Assembly: GCA_029204225.1 (NCBI GenBank)
Contig: CM055096.1
Location: forward strand, 4,660,750 to 4,724,749
Reading direction: 5' to 3'
Length of the DNA: 64,000 nt
Source of the DNA: Diphasiastrum complanatum
Lineage: Eukaryota; Streptophyta; Lycopodiopsida; Lycopodiales; Lycopodiaceae
The notes under the pieces were generated by a model. That model saw only the letters and a list, made by a program, of their open reading frames with translations, searched no databases and had not been told where the DNA came from. A program made the translations under genes and the position numbers. Position 1 is the first letter of the stretch. Every line of letters starts with the position of its first letter. Shown here piece after piece: positions 1 to 9,407 of this stretch.

Positions 1-4
1 CCAT

Positions 5-25
5 ACACACACACACACACACACA
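5..25. repeat. (AC)n microsatellite
   Basis: About ten AC dinucleotides in a row at the left edge of the window. No gene is associated with it. Confidence 0.9.
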
Positions 26-82
26 TAAACAATGATAACAAATATACATATCTATGTTTGAATATTTATAGAGAGTAAAAAC

Positions 83-530
83 CAGTGTTGGGCGGGTATC
101 AAAATTTTTGATACCAGTCGGGTCAGGGTATTGCAGTTTTTTAGATCAACATAAGGAGGTATAGGATTTGTAGACTGGTATAGACCGGGCTGGTATCACA
201 AGGGTGATACCAGCCGGTTATCAACCCGGGTATCAACATGTACGAATTGCTATAAATATATTTTTTAAAGTGTAATATCATAATTTAAAATATAAAAAAT
301 CTGAGATATCAAAAAAAAAACTAAAAATAGTACTACTATTGATACCACGACAAAAATCCACAAAATCTCCCCAACCTGGGTATCAACATGAATAGTAAAA
401 TAGTTGATACTTGGTGTCCAATTCTAGACCCTAGTATTAGAAATCATATACCAGTCGGGTCGGTCTTTTAATACCATGTTCATACCCATTATTGATACCA
501 GTCGTGACCCTATAAACCCGCCCAACACTG
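83..530. mobile_element. hAT-type MITE, non-autonomous DNA transposon
   Basis: The element begins CAGTGTTGGGCGGGT and ends with the exact reverse complement, giving 15-bp terminal inverted repeats. It is flanked by a perfect 8-bp direct repeat, GTAAAAAC, at 75-82 and 531-538. An 8-bp TSD and a terminal CAGTG fit the hAT superfamily. The 448-bp body has no ORF and holds several GATACCAGTCGGGT-like subrepeats in both orientations. It would depend on a transposase supplied elsewhere; none is visible in this window. Confidence 0.88.
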
Positions 531-538
531 GTAAAAAC

Positions 539-1221
539 CATTTAAACAATTAGGCCAACATTTATAGTGCACAAAAGTTACACCTTCAGCCCATATGACC
601 CAAAAGCAATCCTTATATGAATTTTTTTTTTTTTGCACACTATGTTAACATTCCCCCACTTATAAGCCAAATATTTATCAAAAAACATGCATGGAAGCAA
701 TAAAAAAAAGTCCATATCACATTATTTGAACATTCCTCCATTTATCAATTCCTCATTAAAAAACTCAAACTCTTCAGCGCCTACAAGATTTTGATTGTGC
801 ACAAAAATCAAACTTCACACCTAGACAATCTAAAAAAAAAAATTACAATTCATTTTAGATTTATTGTCCTTATTTTTCATTTATTAGTTACTCCCTTGTA
901 AGAAACTTTTGATTTTCTAGATTCTTTGTAGGGTCAATTGATCTTGGGGTTATACCCCCATACATAGGCATTCCGATTCTCAACCTCAACGAGGGCTAAA
1001 AGGGACTCGACGGTTCTCAATCATGGCCAGCGGTTTCTACAAAAGAGCATAATTTCCAATTCTACATAGAAGCGGATTCTTAAAAAATAGCGTACTCATT
1101 GGTTAGGGTCTCTAGAACCAAGTTGAAAACCTAGCCAACAATAGTTGTGTGAAGAAAAATCAGATTCCATCAGACTCTAAGATCTATGATTACTTAAGTA
1201 GCACATCTAGCGCCATTGACA
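539..1221. other. AT-rich non-coding stretch
   Basis: No ORF, RNA gene or recognisable element end was found. On the minus strand it lies downstream of the Copia-4 LTR fragment, so part may be the original flank of Copia-4 or an unrecognised extension of that LTR. Confidence 0.5.
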
Positions 1222-1556
1222 ATGTAGAAATCTAGATCTAACAATACATAGAAGCCATAAGCTTTAATAGATCTTGACAAAATTAGATATGAATGATAAA
1301 GTACTGTTGCTCTCCATACAAAACCAGTAAGCTACTATATTTCACACGTGTGAATCCAACAAACATCAAACAATTGCATTCTACACACAAAAATTCAAGA
1401 TATTAACACTAGTGCACCAATGAGTATAGAACCTCAAAGAGATCTCATGTATAAGCATGAATGAGAGTAGAGAGAAAGAATGTGTATCTTCCCACATGTG
1501 TACATCTATTTATAATAGGTCCATGCCTTATTTTGAATTTGGTTTTCCTCCATGGA
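1222..1556 (-). repeat. Copia-4 LTR, 3' part, split off by rearrangement
   Basis: Positions 1239-1556 match 19290-19610, the 3' half of the intact Copia-4 LTR, in the same orientation with scattered substitutions. The fragment stops at 1556 in the middle of the LTR. The matching 5' part is at 16172-16400 in the opposite orientation. When the two are brought together, about 10 bp are missing compared with the intact copy. The left border is uncertain: position 1222 assumes a terminal CA on the minus strand. Confidence 0.7.
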
Positions 1557-1697
1557 GACCTCTCCATAATAGTCTTGTTTTTCCTTTCAGCTACACCATT
1601 ACTATGTGGCGTGTGTGACTGTGTGAATTCTCTTTTGATGCCGTGTTCCTTGCAAAAGTCCTCAAAATTATCAGATTTGTATTCGCCCCCTCTATTA
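1557..1697 (-). pseudogene. Copia-2 integrase fragment (catalytic E region)
   Basis: The minus strand encodes the part of a copia integrase from GGEYKSDNF through NGVAERKNKTI, the segment that carries the catalytic Glu. It continues the reading frame that stops at 7742: removing Copia-1 and one TSD copy restores the local RGGEY context. After KTIMER the match ends at the joint with the Copia-4 LTR fragment. The remaining integrase of this element is at 17448-17862. Confidence 0.8.
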
Positions 1698-2434
1698 TGT
1701 TGAATTTCACACGTGTGGACTGTCCACTACATGTACTTGTGATCTCCTAAGGTGTGTAGATGCACCAAGATCAAGACTAGATTGAGATTCAAAATCAATC
1801 TTAGATCCTATGGCAAAAACACACTACTACATGCGTTCAATCACTTCCAACTCTCACTCACACGTGTGGAAAGTATTCAAAAAATAATCTAAGTAAAAAC
1901 AAGCTGTTCTCCTCGGGTAGAGAGAGAAAATGCATCATGAGCTCTCAGGTAGAGAGAGAAAGCTAGAAATCCAATAACTCACAAAATCCATGAAATCACC
2001 AAATCAATTAGATTCAAAATGAGGAGTACAATGATACTAGTAGGTCCATGAGCTACCACTATGCTTAACTATAATTGGACCATATTTTGTCACCTCTTGA
2101 TCCTATTGAATCATTGATCCATGCACCTCTTAATTTTATTGGACTATATTCAAGCACACCTCAATTTCCTATTGGACCTCACAAGGTTCTACCTCTAAGT
2201 CCTATTGGACCTCTTGGAATTCATCAAACAAAAACTTTACACTTGTCTACACTCTAATTGGCACGTGTTTAGCCTCTTACTCTATTTTGGCTCAATAGTG
2301 GCATAACAAGTGGAAATGCATAATTTGCCATCTATGCCAAATTTATTCCTATCAACATCCTACACCTAGATGCTTGATGTAAAAAACATAAGACCCCTAT
2401 ATCTAACATAGATAATCTTTTTCAATTCTTCACA
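1698..2434 (-). repeat. Copia-1 3' LTR
   Basis: On the plus strand it starts TGTTGAATTTCACACGTG and ends TTCTTCACA, so in element orientation it runs TG...CA. The same 737-bp sequence recurs at 7000-7736. Confidence 0.95.
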
Positions 2435-2444
2435 CTCCTCCTAA
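2435..2444 (-). other. Copia-1 polypurine tract
   Basis: The minus strand reads TTAGGAGGAG directly before the TG of the 3' LTR. This is the expected position of the primer for plus-strand DNA synthesis. Confidence 0.75.
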
Positions 2445-2452
2445 AAAATTAT

Positions 2453-2923
2453 CTATGAAGATTTGAGCATTGATCTTGATATAACTCTAAGATTAGATCT
2501 ATGCTTGATGAAAGCACTTTTGCTCAAAGGCTTGGTGAGTAGATCGGCAATACAAGAGGACGAGTTGACATGCTCCAAATAGATTTCTCCTCCAATAAGC
2601 TTTTCTCTCACAAAATGGTGTGCCACTTCTATGTGCTTGCTTCTTGCATGACATATGGGATTATTAGCAAGAGCTTGGGCCGAGATGTTATCACACTTGA
2701 TCATTGGTAGATCATCCTCCTTGATGCACTTTAGCTCCATTAATAACCTTTTGATACAAAGCACTTCTTTGGTAGTTGTAGTGAGTGCTTTGTACTCGGC
2801 CTCACATGAAGAGAGAGATATAGTATCTTGCTTTTTGGAAAGCCAAGATATTAGATTGCCTCCAAGAAAGATAGTGTATGCACTTATAGACTTTCGATCC
2901 ATCTTGTCACTTGCAAAGTCCAA
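2453..2923 (-). CDS. Copia-1 RNase H domain, end of polyprotein
   Basis: This is the C-terminal RNase H of a copia polyprotein, which removes the RNA strand of the RNA:DNA hybrid during reverse transcription. The 156 residues carry SWLSKKQDTISLSSCEAEYKAL near the start, then CDNISAQALANNPICHARSKHIE and a terminal IADLLTKPLSK motif; all are standard landmarks of this domain in plant copia. The natural stop lies 9 bp before the polypurine tract. The first residues of the domain, in the 3041-2924 gap, are damaged by a frameshift relative to the RT segment. Confidence 0.9.
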   Translation of the reverse strand: MDFASDKMDRKSISAYTIFLGGNLISWLSKKQDTISLSSCEAEYKALTTTTKEVLCIKRLLMELKCIKEDDLPMIKCDNISAQALANNPICHARSKHIEVAHHFVREKLIGGEIYLEHVNSSSCIADLLTKPLSKSAFIKHRSNLRVISRSMLKSS

Positions 2924-3040
2924 ATCCGAGTAGCCAATAATGGATAGATCTTCACTTTTATAGAGTAGACCATAATCACAAGATGAAGATACATATCTTA
3001 GAATCCTCTTTGCTCTTAGAATTCTCCATATGGAATTTTT

Positions 3041-3709
3041 TCAACATAGAGTGAGCATATCTAGATTGGCATATAAAGACATGATTTTCATAAAAATCAA
3101 TTCTAGGCCTAGGATGTAATGCATCTCTCCTAGATCTTGCATTTTAAACTCACATCCAAGTGCTAGCTTGGTTTCATCAACTAGCTTGATGCAACTTCCA
3201 CAAAGAATAATGTCATCAACATAAATTAGAAGAATGACAATATTGCTGTCAACAAACTTTAGATACATGGAAGGATCATAGTCACTAAGAGTAAATCCTA
3301 GTGAGATAAGAAAAGAGCTAAGTCTTGAATACCATGATCTTGGTGCTTGCTTGAGTCCATAAAGACTTTTGAGGAGCAAGCACACTTTGGACTCATCCTT
3401 GATGAATCCTTGAGGTTGTTCCATATAGATCTCCTCCTCAAGATAACCATTTAGAAAAGCATTGGATTCATCTAATTGGAACACCTTCCACTTGAAAAAA
3501 CAGGCAAGAGAAATAAGAATTCTTATTGTCACCATCTTTGCAACGGGTGCAAAGGTCTCCTCATAATCAAGACCATGGATTTGAGCAAATCCTTTGGCAC
3601 ATAATCTTGCTTTATGCTTGTTGATGGTGCCATCATGATTGAACTTGATCCAAATACCCACTTGCAACCAATCACATGCTTGTTGGATGGAGGATCCACA
3701 AGCTCCCAA
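3041..3709 (-). CDS. Copia-1 reverse transcriptase
   Basis: Copia reverse transcriptase, which copies the element RNA into cDNA in cytoplasmic particles. In order: HKARLCAKGFAQIHGLDYEETFAPVAK (RT entry), [30 protein letters not shown], and the catalytic LIYVDDIILCG with both Asp residues kept. The first 15 or so residues of this open frame are out of register: a frameshift near 3650 separates it from the preceding segment, which ends CKWVF. The frame breaks again near 3041, before RNase H. Confidence 0.92.
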   Translation of the reverse strand: MGACGSSIQQACDWLQVGIWIKFNHDGTINKHKARLCAKGFAQIHGLDYEETFAPVAKMVTIRILISLACFFKWKVFQLDESNAFLNGYLEEEIYMEQPQGFIKDESKVCLLLKSLYGLKQAPRSWYSRLSSFLISLGFTLSDYDPSMYLKFVDSNIVILLIYVDDIILCGSCIKLVDETKLALGCEFKMQDLGEMHYILGLELIFMKIMSLYANLDMLTLC

Positions 3710-4407
3710 GTATTGCTGGTGATCAATGCATCATACTCTTGCTTCATGGCGTCATACCACTCCTTGGTATTGAGTGCCTCTTGTACATTCTTTGGCTCTT
3801 CATGAGAGACATAAAAAACATAATTAGTGGAATCAAGATCCACTTGTTTGCCTTTGTCATCATATGAGAGCCTCTTAGGCTCGGATCTATCTCTCATGGA
3901 TCTTCTTGGTGAGAAAATCCGAGGAGAGTCTTCTTCAAATCTCGACCCCATCACATCATGATTGTCTTCAAGATCAATAATTGATGATGCATCCATAGAT
4001 TTCTTGATACCGGCCTCTTCAAAAGATGAGTGTTGATCTTCATGAAAGACAACATCTCTACTTTCAATAACTTGAGACGTAGAGAGTATAAAGACTCTAT
4101 AGGCCTTCTTGGTGGATGAGTATCCAACCATGATCCCTTTGCATGCACTAGGATCTTCCTTCTTCCTTGTTTCCAAGGGAATATGGACAAAGCATAAGCA
4201 TCCAAAAACTCTAAGGTGATCAACCTTAGGCTTCTTTAAAAATAAGATTTCATATGGTGACTTTCCTTCAAGAGCTATATGTGGGAGCCTATTGCAAAGA
4301 TAATTTGCACAATTAATGGATTCTCCCCAAAAATCTTTGGGCAAATATGCCTCAATTCTCATAGATTTTGCACATTCACATAGAGATCTATTCTTTCTCT
4401 CGGCCAC
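3529..4407 (-). CDS. Copia-1 integrase C-terminal half and start of RT
   Basis: The segment opens NG-VAERKNRSL, which contains the catalytic Glu of integrase, and continues FWGESINCANYLCNRLP, HLRVFGCLCFVHIP and GIMVGYSSTKKAYRVF, which are standard copia integrase blocks. A charged linker follows, then EALNTKEWYDAMKQEYDAL and NTWELV, the RT N-terminus. It shares its reading frame with 4474-4854 and is separated from it by one stop codon at 4474. The last roughly 40 residues are frameshifted. Confidence 0.9.
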   Translation of the reverse strand: MAERKNRSLCECAKSMRIEAYLPKDFWGESINCANYLCNRLPHIALEGKSPYEILFLKKPKVDHLRVFGCLCFVHIPLETRKKEDPSACKGIMVGYSSTKKAYRVFILSTSQVIESRDVVFHEDQHSSFEEAGIKKSMDASSIIDLEDNHDVMGSRFEEDSPRIFSPRRSMRDRSEPKRLSYDDKGKQVDLDSTNYVFYVSHEEPKNVQEALNTKEWYDAMKQEYDALITSNTWELVDPPSNKHVIGCKWVFGSSSIMMAPSTSIKQDYVPKDLLKSMVLIMRRPLHPLQRW

Positions 4408-4473
4408 TCCATTTTGAGATGGAGAGTAGGCACAAGAAAACTCTCTTTTAATGCCTTCAAGCTCACAAAAATC

Positions 4474-4854
4474 TTAAAATTTATTGGAGATATATTCACC
4501 ACCTCCATCACTTCTAAGATCTTTAATCTTGAATGAGAATTGCTTCTCTACATAAGCTTTGAAAATAAGGAAATGATCAAACACCATAGATTTTGAAGCA
4601 AGAAGATATGTCCAAGTGAATCTTGTGTAATCATCAATGAAAGTAACAAAACAAGTGGCTCCTCCCTTGCTTGTAGTTGATGAAAAATGCACATCCGAGT
4701 GGATTAACTCCAAAGGATGCTTGATTTTGATAGAAGATCTTGTAAATGGATTTTTGTGAGATTTAGCAATAGCACAAGCCTCACAAGGCTTGATCTTCTT
4801 GGAGAGTGACTTTGGTAAGCCAATAGCTTTGGCTTCTTTGATCATAGAGAGCAT
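4474..4854 (-). CDS. Copia-1 integrase core, N-terminal half
   Basis: Integrase inserts the cDNA into the chromosome. This stretch holds the zinc-binding CEACAIAKSHKNPF element, the first catalytic Asp in LELIHSDVHF, FIDDYTRFTW, and the second catalytic Asp in LRSDGGGEYISNKF. A TAA stop follows immediately. The upstream joint is a 1-base frameshift near 4870: a missing G in the HRRL(G)HPNY region puts the gag-protease frame out of register. Confidence 0.9.
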   Translation of the reverse strand: MLSMIKEAKAIGLPKSLSKKIKPCEACAIAKSHKNPFTRSSIKIKHPLELIHSDVHFSSTTSKGGATCFVTFIDDYTRFTWTYLLASKSMVFDHFLIFKAYVEKQFSFKIKDLRSDGGGEYISNKF

Positions 4855-6296
4855 GGATCTGTAGTTGGGATGTCCAACCTCCTATGCCATAATTCCTCCA
4901 TAGAGAGCTTGTTCACAAGAGCAACATTACAAGCATTCACATACTCATTTGGATCTAGTTTGTAGATGCCACCAAATCTAGATCCTAATGCAAGTATCTC
5001 ATCATTCTTCTTGATAGTGCAAGTATCAACATTGAATTTTACATCAAGGCCATTATCAAGCAATTGGCCAACACTAATAAGATTCTTGGTAAGCTTAGGT
5101 ACATAAAGAACTCTAGAGAGAGAAAGAACTTTAGAGGATGCAAGCTTCAAGGGAATGTTCCCTATGCCTTCAATAGGACATTCAAAATCATTTGCAGTGT
5201 ATATTGATTTTTTGACTCCATCATAAGGTGCAATAGAAGAGAAAGAGTCCTTGGAGATACACATATGTGAAGAGGCTCCACTATCAATATACCATAGGCC
5301 GTCCTTCTTGAAAGGAGTAGATGAGAAACTAGAGACCATAAGAGATCCCTCTCCATCACTTGCAATAGTGTCTTCCTTCTCATTGGTAATATTGGCTTGC
5401 TTGAGTTGATTCTTCTTTTTGAAGCAATTGGTGGCATAATGACCTTTCTTGCCACAATAAAAGCACTTGATCTTCTTCTTCTTGAGCTTGGATGATGAAG
5501 CATTAGAGGAATCATCTTCCTCCTCATCTTTGTCTTTGGATTTGACTTTGTCCTTGCTTGAGGATTGTTGATGTTGGTTCTTGCTCCTCCCTTTGTGATT
5601 ATCCTTGGCAAAGAGAGCTTTGCCATCATTATGAGTGAGAGAAAGCTTGTCCATCCTCAAGAGCTTGTACTCTTGTCTTGATTCTTCTGAAATTAGCACA
5701 CTTTGGAGAGCCTCCAAACTTGGTAGCTCCTCCTTAATGGCATAGGATTGGACAAGGTTATCAAATTCACTTCTCAAGCCATTGAGAATGACTTGAACTA
5801 GCTCATTTTGATTGATGGAATCACCAATGCAAGCAAGCTATCTATGAATATCTTTTACTCTCAAAACAGAACTAGATGCACTCTCATCACTCTTTTGGCT
5901 ACTTTGAAAGATTTGATTCCTAAGAGTGAGAAGCCTAGAGGTATTCTTAGCCTCATAGATAGCCTTGAGACAATCCCAAGCTTCTTTGGCTGATGTACAA
6001 GTACCTATCTCCCTCAATATCTCATTAGAGACATTCATCTTAATGTAGTGGAGAGCCATCCTAGCTCTCTTTTTGTATTTTTGAACCTCTTGAAGAACTT
6101 GTGGTTCTTCTTCAAGGCCAAGAACTATGTCCATCACGTCTTGAAGGATCAAGATGGACTCCATCCTCATTTTCCAAATTGAATAATTTGAAGTGGTCAA
6201 TCTTTCACTTGGTTCCAACAAGGATGAACCCATTGAAGACATTGGAAGTGAAGAAAACTCAAATGATGAACAATAAATGTTGCTACACACTCTCAA
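4842..6296 (-). CDS. Copia-1 Gag, zinc knuckle, protease, pre-integrase
   Basis: One frame with a single internal stop at 5838-5840. Residues 15-150 are the copia Gag domain (SNYSIWKMRMESIL, then ALHYIKMNVSNEIL and AKEAWDCLKAIYE). A CCHC knuckle, CFYCGKKGHYATNC, follows a lysine-rich stretch and packages element RNA. The retropepsin active site is in LWYIDSGASSHM. The segment ends in the pre-integrase block MEELWHRRL, where a frameshift cuts it. The first 20 residues may be untranslated; MGSSLLEPSERLT is a better Gag start. Confidence 0.88.
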
Positions 6297-6999
6297 TAGG
6301 ATCCAATAATTGAGTACAATCTCCTCCTATGAAAGATCTTGCAACTATTTGTGAATTGATTCTCACTAGCTACTCAAATCTCTCTAAAACAAGATCTATT
6401 TCACATCAAATGATGGATTATAGGCAAATTTAGGATCTAACACTCTTAGCACATGTGAAATACACTAAGAAACCAAATTTGACTTAAATACAATGATATT
6501 GCATGAAACAAAATGGCTAAGATCTCAAAACAGTGCCTAGATCACATATAGATGAGATTGGCAAGCATAAAACTGTGATTTTGGATCAACCAAGCAATCT
6601 CTTGACCAAACCAAATGTGTCCACCCAGGTCTAGGTGCCCTACCTAACCCTCTTCAAAAGCTTATAACTTTTGATTGGCTCAACCAAATGGAATGAAACT
6701 GATTGCAACAGAAACTAGACAAAAATAGCTTCAAAACAAGCTATCAAGCAAGATAAATGGATCAAACTTGAGAGAGAACTTCCAAACTGAAATTGGATGT
6801 TCCTCACACGTGTCTGAGCACCTAATTCCGTACAATATCAAGTCAGACCCAATCAATGTCCTTTTGATCTCTTTTGATCCAAGATTGAACAAGATAGCTA
6901 GGAAAATGGGCCTTGACAGCTTCTAGCTCAAGATTGATGAAAAAAATTTCACTTAGATGGATCAAAATGCATGATAACCTTAGGTAGGCTCTGATACCA
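6297..6999 (-). other. Copia-1 leader with Met-tRNA primer-binding site
   Basis: This is the untranslated leader between the 5' LTR and gag, with no supported ORF. The primer-binding site is at 6988-6999; the minus strand reads TGGTATCAGAGC, complementary to the 3' end of initiator Met-tRNA, and abuts the LTR. Confidence 0.88.
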
Positions 7000-7736
7000 T
7001 GTTGAATTTCACACGTGTGGACTGTCCACTACATGTACTTGTGATCTCCTAAGGTGTGTAGATGCACCAAGATCAAGACTAGATTGAGATTCAAAATCAA
7101 TCTTAGATCCTATGGCAAAAACACACTACTACATGCATTCAATCACTTCCAACTCTCACTCACACGTGTGGGAAGTATTCAGAAAATAATCTAAGTAAAA
7201 ACAAGCTGCTCTCCTTGGGTAGAGAGAGGAAATGCATCATGAGCTCTCGGGTAGAGAGAGAAAGCGAGAAATCCAACAACTCACAAAATCCATGAAATCA
7301 CCAAATCAATTAGATTCAAAATGAGGAGTACAATGATACTAGTAGGTCCACGAGCTACCACTATGCTTAACTATGATTGGACCATATTTTGTCACCTCTT
7401 GATCCTATTGGATCATTGATCCATTCACCTCTTAATTCTATTGGACTATATTCAAGCACACCTCAATTTCCTATTGGACCTCACAGGGTTCCACCTCTAA
7501 ATCCTATTGGACCTCTTGGAATTCATCAAACAAAAGCTTTACACTTGTCTACACTCTAATTGGCACGTGTTTAGCCTCTTACTCTATTTTGGCTCAATAG
7601 TGGCATTACAAGTGGAAATGCATAATTTGCCATCTATGCCAAATTTATTCCTATCAACATCCTACACCTAGATGCTTGATGTAAAAAACATAAGACCCCT
7701 ATATCTAACATAGATAATCTTTTTCAATTCTTCACA
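7000..7736 (-). repeat. Copia-1 5' LTR
   Basis: The pair of 1698-2434, equal in length, with about 19 differences. It would carry the element promoter. Its right edge is followed by TSD copy TATTA at 7737-7741. Confidence 0.95.
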
Positions 7737-7741
7737 TATTA

Positions 7742-7935
7742 GATCTTATCACTTTGATGCGTGCATCCAGTTGATTCTCTACCAAAGTCTTGAACTCCTT
7801 GAAGTGAGCAAAAGCGTCAGATTTCTTCTTCAAGAAATAAATCCATGTCCTCCTAGATTAATCGTCTATGAAAGTCATAAATTAATATGCTTTCCCCAAC
7901 GACTTGGTCTTCATTGGGCCGCACAGGTCACTATG
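7742..7935 (-). pseudogene. Copia-2 integrase core up to the Copia-1 insertion
   Basis: Minus-strand frame from IIHSDLCGP (first catalytic Asp) through MTFIDD and WIYFLKKKSDAF to IKVIRSN at the insertion point. Two in-frame stops are present. The codon at the second catalytic Asp reads AAT (Asn), so the residue is lost. A frameshift near 7935 separates it from the upstream pre-integrase frame. The sequence resumes at 1697 on the other side of Copia-1. Confidence 0.85.
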
Positions 7936-8956
7936 AATAATTTCCACCTTTCTTGAATGTCTCCCTATGATGCTTTCCCATGATGCATCCTTCACATATT
8001 GCATGATGATCATCCTGTAATGCCAGTAACCCAGTTACCATCTTCAGTTTCGCCATCAATCTCAAGCTCCCATAGTTCAAATGACCAACTCTTATGTGCC
8101 ACAACTCAGATTGAGATGCTGTTGAGATAGCCAAACCATATTCTCATGGTTTTGCAGCATCCAATTTATAAAGGCCACAGTTACTATCTCTATAACCTTC
8201 TGCCACCACTTTATGGTTGTGGTTCATATCCCTCATAAGGCATCCATCCACCTTAAGATGTTGATTTGCCATTACTCCAACAGAAAGCAAACTCTTTTTG
8301 AGTCCAGGAACATAAAGCACATTAGGGATGTTCTTGATTTTACCATCAGGAGACTGCACAGGTACATTCCCCACACCCTATATTTGGCATTCCTCCCCAT
8401 TGGCTTGAGTGCACTTATCCCCATCATGGATTGGTGAGAATTTCTCAAACCAATCATGTTTCCTGGTCATATGCCTTGTGGCGCCTGAATCTATGAACCA
8501 TCTGGCACCATCATCAACCTGGGATGCCAATGCCGATGAGAAGACACTTGTCTTGTCATCTTCTCCATCATCTTCGGCAATGTTGCCATGTTGAGTCACT
8601 TTTCCCGCCTTTATGTCTGCTTTCTTCTTGTAACACTCACGTGCCCAATGACCCGGTTTGTGACAATAGTAACATTTGCCTTTCTTCTTCTTTTTTGTCT
8701 TTGACGACGACTCTCCCTCGTCATCATCATCCTTGGATTTCTTGGAAATCCTTTTCCATCCTTTCCGCTTGCCTTTAGCAAGCAAGTCTTGATCCTCCTG
8801 TGGAGTTTGCCTTGACTTCACCACTTCGCGACGCTGCTCTTCTTGCAACATGATTCCGTGGAAGTCTTCAAAAGTAGGCAACCTCTCCCTTGAAGAAATG
8901 CCGCTCACAAACATCTGTAGCCCTTCCGAGACACCGCTCATAGTGGTATGTACCAA
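7931..8956 (-). CDS. Copia-2 Gag C-terminus, zinc knuckle, protease, pre-integrase
   Basis: A single reading frame with stops at 8378 and 8144. It contains an acidic and lysine-rich linker, the CCHC knuckle CYYCHKPGHWARECYKKK, the retropepsin motif WFIDSGATRHM, the block VLYVPGLKKSLLSVG and the pre-integrase motif ELWHIRVGHLNYGSL, ending CEGCIMGKHHRETF. Organisation is that of a Tork-type plant copia. It joins Gag at 9009-9407 by a frameshift. The element's 5' LTR is at 15656-15910; most of the gap between is leader interrupted by Copia-3. Confidence 0.88.
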
Positions 8957-9008
8957 TTCAACATCCCTGATTGGTTTTTCATCGCCACAAGTTGATCTCT
9001 TAGCTCCT

Positions 9009-9407
9009 TTATCCTGGAGAAGAAAGATCCCATCGATTCGCTTTCTTCCATCCTTGCTTGTTCAATCTCGACTTCAAGAACATGGCCCGAGCTAGATTGC
9101 AAGTTTGAAATTGCATTCTAAGAGCTCCCCAAGCTCCCCTAGCCATCGTAGCATCACTTATATGAGTGATTACATGGTCTTTCACTAAAAGATTGATTAA
9201 GGACAATGCCCTCTGTGCCTTTTTATCAAAGGCCCTCATGTCACTTGGAGTGGTATTTGGCCGGACTTCAATACCTGCCACAATCTCCCATAACTCTTTC
9301 TCCATCAAAATGCTCTTCATTTTGAATTTCCAGATGTTGTAGTTAGAAGCCCCATCAAGTTTGCTTGCATCGCCCAAAATTGCCTCATTGATGTTTGCCA
9401 TCTCCAA
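9009..9407 (-). CDS. Copia-2 Gag N-terminus
   Basis: Begins MEMANINEAILGDASKLDG and continues NYNIWKFKMKSIL, the N-terminal Gag signature of plant copia, followed by the ALSLINLLVKDHV and AWGALRMQFQ blocks. Gag forms the particle shell. I chose the first ATG after the leader because it sits directly before the conserved LDG-NYNIWK motif. The last roughly 20 residues are out of frame with the downstream Gag segment. Confidence 0.88.
   Translation of the reverse strand: MEMANINEAILGDASKLDGASNYNIWKFKMKSILMEKELWEIVAGIEVRPNTTPSDMRAFDKKAQRALSLINLLVKDHVITHISDATMARGAWGALRMQFQTCNLARAMFLKSRLNKQGWKKANRWDLSSPG

Larger units (their letters stand above)
1698..7736 (-). mobile_element. Copia-1, full-length Ty1/copia LTR retrotransposon
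   Basis: Two 737-bp LTRs (1698-2434 and 7000-7736) flank a 4.6-kb interior, with a perfect 5-bp TSD, TATTA, at 1693-1697 and 7737-7741. In minus orientation the order is 5' LTR, Met-tRNA primer site, gag, protease, integrase, reverse transcriptase, RNase H, polypurine tract, 3' LTR, which is the copia order. By eye the LTRs differ at about 19 positions, roughly 2.6%, mostly transitions. The polyprotein carries at least two stops and several frameshifts, so the copy is probably inactive. It interrupts the Copia-2 integrase. Confidence 0.95.
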
